NCBI GenBank assembly: GCA_031267475.1
Contig: JAIRZA010000107.1
Coordinates: forward strand, 1-5,674
Direction: 5' to 3'
DNA from: Spirochaetaceae bacterium
Lineage (GTDB): Bacteria; Spirochaetota; Spirochaetia; Treponematales; Breznakiellaceae
DNA length: 5,674 nt
The notes below the pieces were generated by a model that worked only from the letters and a program-made list of their open reading frames with translations, did no database searches and had not been told where the DNA came from. This document shows, in pieces, positions 1-5,537 of the stretch; within the stretch, counting starts at the first letter, position 1, and each line of letters starts with the position of its first letter. The position numbers and the translations under genes were made by a program.

Positions 1-2
1 GG

Positions 3-89
3 GCTTCATATCCGCTACGCGGCGGCATACTGTAAGCTGTTTTCACTTCGCGCCTTCGCTACGGTAAATGCGGTTGCATACGCGACTGC
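3..89 (+). repeat. Long inverted repeat, left copy
   Basis: This block pairs with the reverse complement of 3365-3452. By-eye alignment gives about 11 mismatches and one gap over 88 positions (about 86% identity). The ends are the best conserved parts, with TTCATATCCGCTACGCGG at one and GCATACGCGACTGC at the other. It has no credible coding capacity. The identity is high enough to mark a shared recent origin of the two arrays. Confidence 0.8.
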
Positions 90-290
90 TATTCGTTGAA
101 ACCTCAATGAGGGGGCGTGGAGTTTGCGCCACACGCAAACTCCGGAACTCAACGCGCTTTAGCGCGTTGAGCCCGCCAGCGGGCTTCAATCCGCTACGCG
201 GTAGTATCCCGCGAGTCCCCACAACACGAAGGCGTGGAGTTTGCGCCACGCGCAAACTCCGGAGCTCAACGCGCTTTAGCGCGTTGAGCC
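3..290 (+). repeat. Left composite hairpin-repeat array
   Basis: This is a non-coding mosaic of short inverted repeats. In order it holds: CCGC-TAC-GCGG near 11-21; an 87-bp block (3-89) that recurs inverted on the right; hairpin H1 (GGAGTTTGCG, 119-128, with CGCAAACTCC, 134-143); H2 (CTCAACGCGC, 148-157, loop TTTA, GCGCGTTGAG, 162-171); H3 (GCCCGC-CA-GCGGGC, 171-184); CCGC-TAC-GCGG (191-201); a spacer; a second H1 (11-bp stem, 236-246 with 250-260); and a second H2 (11-bp stem, 264-274 with 279-289). The same parts occur in the same relative order, inverted, at 3129-3463. Short ORFs on both strands here only translate the repeat. It lies just downstream of the lipoprotein gene's stop, so it could sit in that transcript's 3' end, but no T-run follows the hairpins, so a classical intrinsic terminator is not supported. 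The family is not recognised. The array probably continues past the left edge. Confidence 0.85.
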
Positions 291-314
291 ATGCGCAGCG
301 TTTTGCGGCGCAAT

Positions 315-1898
315 CTAGTCGGATGTCGTTGACACGAGAGTAATCAGAACCTTGCCGTTCCCTTCAATGGTTCCGCCGCCATTAACAGCGCCGTTACCAA
401 CAATGGCTCCCGGGACGATGTTGGTGAATTTGAATGGGGCGTTGTTTTTCGTCTCCGCCCACGAGGAACCGCCGCCGCCGCCGCTGGGATGTTGATAGGC
501 AACGCCGTCAGCGTTATTGCCGGTAATATCCGTACCGCCGCCGCCGCCGTAATAGCCGCCGCCGCCGCCGCCACCGCCGCGAGTATGTCTTCCGCCATGG
601 CCTCCTATTCCGAACACGCCGTTTCCTACTCTATCAATTCCATTACCAGGATTAGATACGCCGCCTGATGCGTCTAGTTTGCCGCCGCCCGCAGTGACGG
701 TAACCCCGTTGTCGGTTCTACTGCCGTCTCCGCCTTCCGCGATACCTAATCCGCCGTTGCCGACGTGATAGCCGTCGCCGCTGCCGCTGCCGCCTCCTCC
801 GCCGCCGCCAGCCACGATTATGCGGCTTTCAAGAGAGGCGTTGTCGTTCCAATTGCCGGATACAGTGCGAACATCCGTAGCCCCGTGTCCGCCGCCGCCG
901 GTATTCACACCTTTACCGCTAGGAGCGCCGCCTGAAGCGCCGCCGCCATTCCAGCCGCCCGCTTGTTGTTTGTCATTTACGTTAACCTGGGCTTGATATC
1001 CCTGCCCGCCGACATAGATATACAGCTCTCGTCCTTTCGTCAGCGCGATATCGCCGCCTATGTAGCCGCCAAGCCCGCCGCCATTGCCGCCCGCGCCCCA
1101 GACTTCAATCTTGTACACGCCGTCAACCGGAACTTTCCAAGTTTGTACTGTACCGTTCGCGCTGTTAGCGCCTATATATCTGAAGTTGTATTGCGTGCCA
1201 CCCTCAACCCGCCACTGCGCGTACAGAGTTACTGTAGCCGTGTTGTCTTTCGGAAACAGCGGGGTGGATGCGCTTATAATATTGCCGCCTTCCTTATTGT
1301 CCGCCCAGTTCACGAACTCGTAGATTATCGTATCTTCGCTCCCGTTCTCTTCTACTTTTTCTGTAATAGTTGGCAGATTCTTACTCGCCGCCCTCAAGCC
1401 GCCCGTCGCGCTCAAAGCCTCGTTCACACCGATTATATCGGCGGGGAGGCTGGCGGGCGCTGACGGAGTCTTGCCGTTTAGGTTAAACGTTACGGTAAAA
1501 GTGTTGGCTGTCCATTGCTGGTACAACTGCGTGTCCCCGGTAACGTTGTAGCTATTTTCGTTGGTATTTTCGCCGTTTTTATAGGTTGGAGTTACAGAGT
1601 TCCCGGTCATGTCTTTCCAGCCGTCGCTATTGTAATGCGCCCGCGTGAATTCGGGAGCTGCCGCTTGAGTTAAATCACTGCCTATCGAATCCCTCAGCCT
1701 GTAGTTCTCGCCAAAGATTAAACCGTCTTGTTTCCGGTCAGGCGATCCAGCGTCGGTTGTAAACTGGATGGACATGATCTCTTCGCCGTCCTCGTCTGAC
1801 GGCACATTATCCGGTTGATCCTCATCCGTCTCAGCGGCGGCGTTTAACTCGTACCATACCTTTTCCGGGGTTGCGATACGTTTTTCAAACGCGCCCAT
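315..1898 (-). CDS. C-terminal part of split surface lipoprotein (InlB-type repeats plus glycine-rich domain)
   Basis: This is the downstream part of one lipoprotein gene. The ATG at 1898 is only the first Met. The frame is open up to 2189, past the 14-C run, and no ribosome binding site precedes 1898, so translation probably does not start there. Residues before the Met (…YYTVTFNKNDG) begin an InlB/Listeria-Bacteroides-type beta repeat. Two such repeats can be seen, one ending TQLYQQW near residue 129, the other running from FTVTFNLNG (about 134) to VTLYAQW (about 229). An earlier, weaker one lies upstream of 1898 and ends VTAVW. From about residue 237 to 524 there is a bacterial glycine-rich domain: a start like VPVDGVYKIEVWGAGGNGG, long Gly runs, GGGGGSSW near 473-480, and a final GNGKVLITLV strand. 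These folds are typical of cell-surface or secreted proteins. The function (adhesion or surface display) is inferred. Three (CCG)5 tracts on the plus strand (469-483, 535-549, 556-570) encode Gly runs. The stop is TAG at 317-315. Confidence 0.8.
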   Translation of the reverse strand: MGAFEKRIATPEKVWYELNAAAETDEDQPDNVPSDEDGEEIMSIQFTTDAGSPDRKQDGLIFGENYRLRDSIGSDLTQAAAPEFTRAHYNSDGWKDMTGNSVTPTYKNGENTNENSYNVTGDTQLYQQWTANTFTVTFNLNGKTPSAPASLPADIIGVNEALSATGGLRAASKNLPTITEKVEENGSEDTIIYEFVNWADNKEGGNIISASTPLFPKDNTATVTLYAQWRVEGGTQYNFRYIGANSANGTVQTWKVPVDGVYKIEVWGAGGNGGGLGGYIGGDIALTKGRELYIYVGGQGYQAQVNVNDKQQAGGWNGGGASGGAPSGKGVNTGGGGHGATDVRTVSGNWNDNASLESRIIVAGGGGGGGSGSGDGYHVGNGGLGIAEGGDGSRTDNGVTVTAGGGKLDASGGVSNPGNGIDRVGNGVFGIGGHGGRHTRGGGGGGGGYYGGGGGTDITGNNADGVAYQHPSGGGGGSSWAETKNNAPFKFTNIVPGAIVGNGAVNGGGTIEGNGKVLITLVSTTSD

Positions 1899-2128
1899 CC
1901 CGTCGTTTTTGTTGAAAGTTACCGTGTAGTAAGGCTTTTTAGGAGCCAGGTCCCAGACCGCCGTTACCGTAGTATTTTCCGTTATCGGAGTATTAAGGGT
2001 CGCCTCTTCGCCGCCTTCAATCTTCCAGCCTGTAAGAGTGTGAAAGTCCCATTCCGGCGCCGAGCCGGCTATTGCGAGGACGTTGCCGGTGGCTAAGTAT
2101 TCGTCTCCCGGGAAAAAGGGAATTGTGG

Positions 2129-2551
2129 CTATAGGAGGAACAGGTTTGGGAGGAGGGTCTTCACTGGGGGGGGGGGGGGATCTTCGTCGCTATTTTTGGC
2201 TTCTTCGAGATCTTTTTCATACTGTACCCACACATCGTTTATCGCCTCCCATACGGCGTAGGCCGCGTCGTAAGCGTTTTGTTCCGCGGTATCTACAACG
2301 GCGTTGACCGTGGCTGGCGTAAGTCCGCTGTAAAATTTGAAAGATGTGTAATCATCATCTTCCAAATCAGCCGGCATCACATCTTCCCAGCCGTTTTTGA
2401 AAGTAACAACGATGTTGGTTTCCGTTGTGCCGTCCGGTTTGATTGGAGTGGTTCCAACAGCCGCTACAATCGCGTCTGTCGCGGCGTCGCCGCAGGAAGA
2501 GAGGGCTATAGCGGTGATTAGAGCCGTCAGTCCCAATTTTAGTTTATTCAT
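2129..2551 (-). CDS. N-terminal part of split surface lipoprotein (lipobox signal peptide)
   Basis: The frame starts MNKLKLGLTALITAIALSSC: a short basic head, a hydrophobic stretch and a lipobox LSSC with Cys20. This predicts Sec export, lipidation and membrane anchoring. The start is supported by AAGGAG placed 6 nt before the ATG. Residues 21-124 are acidic and not recognised, with VVTF near 48-51 resembling the first strand of an InlB-type repeat. At Asp124 the frame enters 14 consecutive C. As sequenced it reads five Pro and then an out-of-frame tail (VKTLLPNLFLL) to a stop at 2131-2129, giving 140 residues. With 15 C (or 12) it would continue into a Pro-rich hinge (SEDPPPKPVPP…) and the InlB and glycine-rich parts, giving about 745 (or 744) residues. 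With 13 C it would stop at once (TGA) after about 129 residues. I read 2551-315 as one gene, out of phase by assembly error or by phase variation. Confidence 0.85.
   Translation of the reverse strand: MNKLKLGLTALITAIALSSCGDAATDAIVAAVGTTPIKPDGTTETNIVVTFKNGWEDVMPADLEDDDYTSFKFYSGLTPATVNAVVDTAEQNAYDAAYAVWEAINDVWVQYEKDLEEAKNSDEDPPPPPVKTLLPNLFLL
2166..2179. repeat. Homopolymer run of 14 G (14 C on the coding strand)
   Basis: The tract lies inside the lipoprotein gene, between the exported N-terminal part and the repeat/glycine-rich part, and encodes prolines in a proline-rich hinge. Its length sets the outcome: 12 or 15 joins the two frames, 14 (seen) gives a 140-residue product, and 13 gives about 129 residues. 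Poly-G/C runs of this length are well-known slipped-strand mispairing sites in phase-variable surface genes. They are also a common place for sequencing indels. Confidence 0.9.
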
Positions 2552-2557
2552 AAACTT

Positions 2558-2563
2558 CTCCTT
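2558..2563 (-). promoter_or_regulatory. Ribosome binding site of the lipoprotein gene
   Basis: AAGGAG on the minus strand, 6 nt before the ATG at 2551. It fixes the start of the lipoprotein and shows that Shine-Dalgarno signals are used in this genome. Confidence 0.85.
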
Positions 2564-2594
2564 GTAAAAAGATTACGGCGGATGTAAAAACAAT

Positions 2595-2651
2595 CGCCGT
2601 GATGAATAGTATATAAAATACCGCGCATTTTGTATACTATTCATCATGGCG
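2595..2651. repeat. 25-bp inverted repeat (long hairpin) upstream of the lipoprotein gene
   Basis: The arms are 2595-2619 and 2627-2651, with a 7-nt loop (ACCGCGC). All 25 positions pair, two of them as G-T. The core GATGAATAGTATA (2601-2613) is perfectly matched by TATACTATTCATC (2633-2645). The arms contain the candidate promoter of the lipoprotein gene. The right arm abuts the next repeat unit (from 2656). It could be an operator, a mobile-element remnant or a cruciform-forming site. No T-run follows it on either strand, so a terminator is unlikely. Confidence 0.8.
2608..2636 (-). promoter_or_regulatory. Candidate sigma-70-type promoter of the lipoprotein gene
   Basis: On the minus strand, TATACA (2636-2631; 4 of 6 to TTGACA) lies 17 bp from TATACT (2613-2608; 5 of 6 to TATAAT). 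That places the start of transcription about 50 nt before the ATG. Both hexamers fall within the two arms of a long inverted repeat (2595-2651), so the match may partly come from its AT-rich palindrome. Moderate to low confidence. Confidence 0.4.
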
Positions 2652-2655
2652 GGAC

Positions 2656-2896
2656 AGCGATTCTCATTTTAACCTGAGAATTAACCACAAACCTCACGAA
2701 TTGCACGAATAAATTCGATACAATAACAGAAAAACAAAGTAATGTGGGAATTGCTTTACAAGGACGAGCGCTGTCGTATTCAAGGGTGTATTTTTTAAGC
2801 GACCATGAGGTTAGGAGGCGTTTTTTTTAGTTGTTAGCGTGGCTGGTATGGGCAGACCTCTGGTCTGTCGTGGTTAATCTAAAATGAGAATTGCTG
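2656..2896. mobile_element. MITE-like non-coding unit with terminal inverted repeats
   Basis: The left end carries ATTCTCATTTTA (2660-2671), then TTAACCAC (2681-2688). The right end carries GTGGTTAA (2870-2877), then TAAAATGAGAAT (2880-2891). These are exact inverted partners, differing only in the length of the gap between them (9 versus 2 nt). Outside them CAGCG (2656-2660) pairs imperfectly with TGCTG (2892-2896). The roughly 240-bp interior has no coding potential. It holds a small hairpin (CAGACC-TCT-GGTCTG, 2853-2867), a run of 8 T (2821-2828) and three 9-nt repeats (2686-2712). Size, termini and lack of genes resemble a non-autonomous element. No target-site duplication was confirmed. 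A further copy of the end motif lies at 5377-5391. Confidence 0.5.
2686..2712. repeat. Three tandem 9-nt units (CACRAANNN)
   Basis: CACAAA-CCT, CACGAA-TTG and CACGAA-TAA follow each other with a strict 9-nt period (TTCGTG/TTTGTG on the minus strand). The block lies just inside the left terminal repeat of the MITE-like unit. The function is unknown. It may be part of that element or a protein-binding array. Confidence 0.55.
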
Positions 2897-2914
2897 ACGG
2901 CGGGACAGCAATTC
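2888..2914. repeat. Perfect 9-bp hairpin at the right end of the MITE-like unit
   Basis: GAATTGCTG (2888-2896) pairs exactly with CAGCAATTC (2906-2914) around the loop ACGGCGGGA. The motif GGCGGGACAGC also occurs beside the left end of the unit (2648-2658), so the hairpin seems to belong to the same repeat family. Confidence 0.7.
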
Positions 2915-3128
2915 CGAATTCAAAAAAACGCTGAAAATTAAGGCGTCAAGATAAAAAAACATGGATTAGTAAAGACCTTTTTAGGTTGTTGCGACGGGCA
3001 AACTTGGCTGACAGGAGTCCGGCAATCCCGCCGGCTTCCTGCTGGAGCTTATCCCGCCTATGACGGCGGCTTTGAGGAAGACAGGACTGCTTGACAGCCC
3101 GACGGCGTGATATACCCCAAAGCGCGCG
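2915..3128. other. Non-coding spacer
   Basis: No RNA gene or credible protein is seen. Minus-strand ORFs that enter this stretch have no ribosome binding site and mostly translate the adjoining hairpin array. Small GC-rich inverted repeats are present (CCGGC 3019-3023 with GCCGG 3030-3034; CCGCC 3054-3058 with GGCGG 3065-3069). They suggest remnants of further interspersed palindromic repeats. Confidence 0.5.
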
Positions 3129-3463
3129 GCTGAACGCGCAAAGCGCGTTCAGCTCCGGAGTTTGCGCGGGGCGCAAACTCCACGTCGTCGTTGTGTGAGG
3201 GACTGGCGGGGGTGGGGGCGCAAACTCCAAGCCCCCTTGTGATTCCAGTATCTATCGGTATGCCGCCGCGTAGCGGATAGAAACCCGCTGGCGGGCTCAA
3301 CGCTGTGCGTTGAGCTCCGGAGTTTGCGCTAAGCGCAAACTCCACGTCCTTGGTAGCGGGTCCGGCAGTCGCGTATGCCAACCGCCTTTATCGAAGCGAA
3401 GACGCGAAGTGAAGGCGGCTTACAGTACGCTACCGCGTAGCGGATATGAAACCCACTGGTGGG
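3129..3463 (-). repeat. Right composite hairpin-repeat array (inverted relative to the left array)
   Basis: The parts of the left array recur in inverted orientation. In plus-strand order they are: H2 (GCTGAACGCGC, 3129-3139, loop AAA, 3143-3153); H1 (GGAGTTTGCGC, 3157-3167, loop GGG, 3171-3181); a lone H1 arm (GCGCAAACTCC, 3218-3228); CCGC-GTA-GCGG (3266-3276); H3 (CCCGC-TG-GCGGG, 3284-3295); a shortened H2 (GCTCAACGC, 3295-3303, with 3307-3315); H1 (3319-3329, loop TAA, 3333-3343); the long inverted repeat copy (3365-3452); and a variant H3 (CCCAC-TG-GTGGG, 3452-3463). Stems are conserved while loops and spacers differ. Some base changes are matched on the other arm, such as CTCAAC/GTTGAG against CTGAAC/GTTCAG. 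The array ends about 45 bp before recQ. No coding role is seen. Confidence 0.85.
3365..3452 (-). repeat. Long inverted repeat, right copy
   Basis: This is the inverted partner of 3-89 (about 86% identity by eye, one 1-nt gap). It contains the same CCGCGTAGCGGATATGAA and GCAGTCGCGTATGC ends. With its partner it brackets about 3.3 kb that holds the split lipoprotein gene and the MITE-like unit. Confidence 0.8.
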
Positions 3464-3506
3464 CGGGTGGGTGGACTATTAGGGCGGACTAATCCAAAAT
3501 AAATCC

Positions 3507-5333
3507 ATGCCCGGCAAACACTCAGTTTTGAAAAACGTCTTTGGATACGAACACTTCAGACGCGGACAAGAAGACATAATCGACTCCATTTTAAGCGGAC
3601 GAGACATACTCGCAGTCATGCCCACCGGAGCCGGAAAATCACTATGCTACCAGATCCCCGCCCTGCTTTTAGACGGAATCACCATAATCGTTTCGCCGCT
3701 CATATCCCTGATGAAAGACCAAGTACAGGCGCTTCAAGACAACAACGTAGCGGCGGCGTTCATCAACAGCTCCCTTTCCGCGGACGAGTACACACAGACA
3801 ATGCGCGGCGCGCGGAACAAAGCGTACAAAATAATTTACATAGCGCCGGAACGCCTTTCACAAAGCGCGTTTGCAGATTTCCCCGATTGGCTCGCGACAA
3901 GCCCCATATCCCTAGTAGTAATAGACGAAGCCCACTGCGTTTCCCACTGGGGACACGATTTTCGTCCAAGCTATATGCGCGTAACACCATTTATAGACGC
4001 CCTGCCCAAACGCCCCGTAGTAGCAGCTTTCACCGCTACCGCCACAGAACGAGTCAAAACAGACATACAGAACGCCCTCGCGCTGCAAAACCCATTTTTA
4101 ATCACAACCGGCTTTGACAGACCCAATCTGTATTTTTCTGTTGAAAAACCAGAAAATAAAATGCGCTCCCTAAAGAAACACCTTGCGCGATTAAAAAACA
4201 AAAGCGGCATTATCTATTGTTCAACACGACGCCATGTCGAGGACGTATGCGATACATTGGCGGACAGCGGCTTTTCGGCAACCCGCTACCACGCCGGACT
4301 AACACCCGACGAGCGCCGCCTGAATCAGGACGACTTTATCTATGACCGCAAAACAATCATGGTAGCCACAAACGCCTTTGGAATGGGAATAAACAAATCA
4401 AACGTATCATTTGTAATACATCACAATATGCCTAAAAATATCGAAAGCTATTACCAAGAAGCCGGACGCGCCGGACGCGATGGAAGCGGCGCGGAATGCA
4501 TCCTGTTTTACAACTATGAAGACGTCAAAACCAACGAATTCTTAATAGAAAAGAGCGCGGAAGAAAACGGCGGAACCGGCCTAACAGCGTACAACCTGGA
4601 ACTATTAAAGCAGATAACCTTCTATGCGACAAGCACAGACTGCCTGCGCGGCCGCCTGCTTTCATACTTCGGCGAAACACCATCCAACTATTGCGGCGCC
4701 TGCTCAAACTGCGACGCGCAATTCGAAAACGTTGACATTACACTAGCCGCGCAAAAAATCATTTCATGCGTTTACCGCCTCAAACAACGCGGCAAACGCT
4801 TCGGCAAGACAATAATAATCCAGATCCTGCGCGGCAGCAAAAACGCGAAAATCATGAACGCCAACCTTAACGACCTAAGCGTTTGGGGAATAATGAAAGA
4901 TTCATCAGAACATGAAATCCGCGACATCATTGATTTCCTCGTATCAAAAGAGTATTTAGCTTTAAGCGAAGGAGAATTTCCGGCGCTGATTGAAAGCGGA
5001 AAATCCGGCGAAATTATTTTTGACAAAAAACCGCTGGAGATGATGCTGCCTAAAAAAGAACCAGCAGGCGCTTCAAAAACCAGCGGCAAGATAGACCCCG
5101 TACAGGACGGCGAACTCTTGTTAAGACTCAAGACGCTTAGGACCGAACTTGCCGCCTCCGCCCGCACACCCGCGTACATCATTTTTTCAGACGCATCGCT
5201 AAACGCCATGTGCCGCCGGCTGCCGCAAACCCAAGCCGAGTTTCTGGAAATACCCGGCGTAGGCGCGGTCAAGGCTGAAAAATACTGCGCGTCTTTTACC
5301 CGCGTAATCCGTGAATACATGACTGAGGCATAA
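3507..5333 (+). CDS. recQ: ATP-dependent DNA helicase RecQ
   Basis: This is a complete 608-residue RecQ, a 3'-to-5' DNA helicase that unwinds forks, D-loops and other branched DNA in recombination and repair in the cytoplasm. All family motifs are present: motif 0 FRRGQ (17-21), Walker A PTGAGKS (39-45), Ia VSPLISLMKDQV (62-73), DEAH (140-143) followed by the aromatic-rich loop SHWGHDFRP (146-154), FTATAT (175-180), motif IV near 234-247, motif V VATNAFGMGI (286-295), and motif VI QEAGRAGRDG (317-326). The zinc site is Cys379, Cys396, Cys399 and Cys402. A winged-helix RQC domain follows (about 410-515), then an HRDC domain (about 535-608, with EIPGVGAVKAEKY near 581-593). Length matches E. 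coli RecQ. The ATG at 3507 is the first start after an in-frame stop at 3480. No Shine-Dalgarno sequence precedes it. The gene appears intact and monocistronic, and no promoter could be assigned in the hairpin array upstream. Confidence 0.97.
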   Translation: MPGKHSVLKNVFGYEHFRRGQEDIIDSILSGRDILAVMPTGAGKSLCYQIPALLLDGITIIVSPLISLMKDQVQALQDNNVAAAFINSSLSADEYTQTMRGARNKAYKIIYIAPERLSQSAFADFPDWLATSPISLVVIDEAHCVSHWGHDFRPSYMRVTPFIDALPKRPVVAAFTATATERVKTDIQNALALQNPFLITTGFDRPNLYFSVEKPENKMRSLKKHLARLKNKSGIIYCSTRRHVEDVCDTLADSGFSATRYHAGLTPDERRLNQDDFIYDRKTIMVATNAFGMGINKSNVSFVIHHNMPKNIESYYQEAGRAGRDGSGAECILFYNYEDVKTNEFLIEKSAEENGGTGLTAYNLELLKQITFYATSTDCLRGRLLSYFGETPSNYCGACSNCDAQFENVDITLAAQKIISCVYRLKQRGKRFGKTIIIQILRGSKNAKIMNANLNDLSVWGIMKDSSEHEIRDIIDFLVSKEYLALSEGEFPALIESGKSGEIIFDKKPLEMMLPKKEPAGASKTSGKIDPVQDGELLLRLKTLRTELAASARTPAYIIFSDASLNAMCRRLPQTQAEFLEIPGVGAVKAEKYCASFTRVIREYMTEA

Positions 5334-5376
5334 ACAGCGCGCTAAGGCGGCGACAAGAATTTTCAAAGTTTGTAGT

Positions 5377-5391
5377 TAAAATGAGAATTGC
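5377..5391 (+). repeat. Lone copy of the MITE-like end motif
   Basis: TAAAATGAGAATTGC is identical to 2880-2894, and one base from the inverted copy at 2657-2671. An imperfect hairpin follows (GAGAATTGC with GCGCTTCTC, up to about 5410), comparable to the one at 2888-2914. It is probably a solo or decayed copy of the same repeat, downstream of recQ. Confidence 0.55.
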
Positions 5392-5433
5392 CGGCGGATC
5401 GCGCTTCTCTAGTTTAGCATCATCAAATGACGG

Positions 5434-5439
5434 TATAAT
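5434..5439 (+). promoter_or_regulatory. Candidate -10 box for the gene at 5538
   Basis: A perfect TATAAT lies about 100 bp before the start of the exported-protein gene, in the space after recQ. No good -35 element is seen at 15-18 bp upstream (AGTTTA or nearby). Transcription from here would give a leader of roughly 90 nt containing a small hairpin (CGCT-TTT-AGCG, 5481-5491) and a T-run (5504-5509). Confidence 0.35.
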
Positions 5440-5525
5440 TACCACTGAAAACAGAACCATGCCCGCGCCGCCAGCCTTACCGCTTTTAGCGCCTACGCGG
5501 AACTTTTTTCATTTTTTGCATTTCT

Positions 5526-5530
5526 GGAGA
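5526..5530 (+). promoter_or_regulatory. Ribosome binding site of the exported-protein gene
   Basis: GGAGA ends 7 nt before the ATG at 5538. It selects this start over the overlapping ORF that begins at 5381 in another frame. Confidence 0.8.
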
Positions 5531-5537
5531 TATATAC

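Noticed and set aside
236..289. Hairpins after the lipoprotein stop as an intrinsic terminator
   Set aside because: The stems are strong, but no T-run follows on the minus strand, and the same hairpins recur where no gene ends. They belong to the repeat family.
43..343. Short ORFs on both strands at the left edge (43-255 minus; 68-343 plus)
   Set aside because: They only translate the hairpin modules, contain the same peptide strings twice, and have no ribosome binding site.
963..1463. Plus-strand ORF of 166 residues opposite the lipoprotein gene
   Set aside because: It is an antisense shadow of the InlB/glycine-rich coding frame, with no recognisable domain and no ribosome binding site.
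2821..2870. T-run and small hairpin (2853-2867) as a terminator or small RNA
   Set aside because: The T-run precedes the hairpin on the plus strand. On the minus strand the run is A and no gene ends here. No promoter is evident.
2946..3381. Minus-strand ORFs 2946-3230 and 3058-3381, and plus-strand ORF 3310-3492
   Set aside because: They lie in the right hairpin array, overlap each other in different frames and are made of translated repeat modules. No start signals are seen.
3..3463. A CRISPR array
   Set aside because: The repeats are mixed palindromic modules with irregular spacing and inverted orientation. There are no uniform spacers and no cas genes.
4772..5320. Minus-strand ORF of 182 residues opposite recQ
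   Set aside because: It is an antisense shadow of the RQC/HRDC coding region, which is fully explained by recQ.
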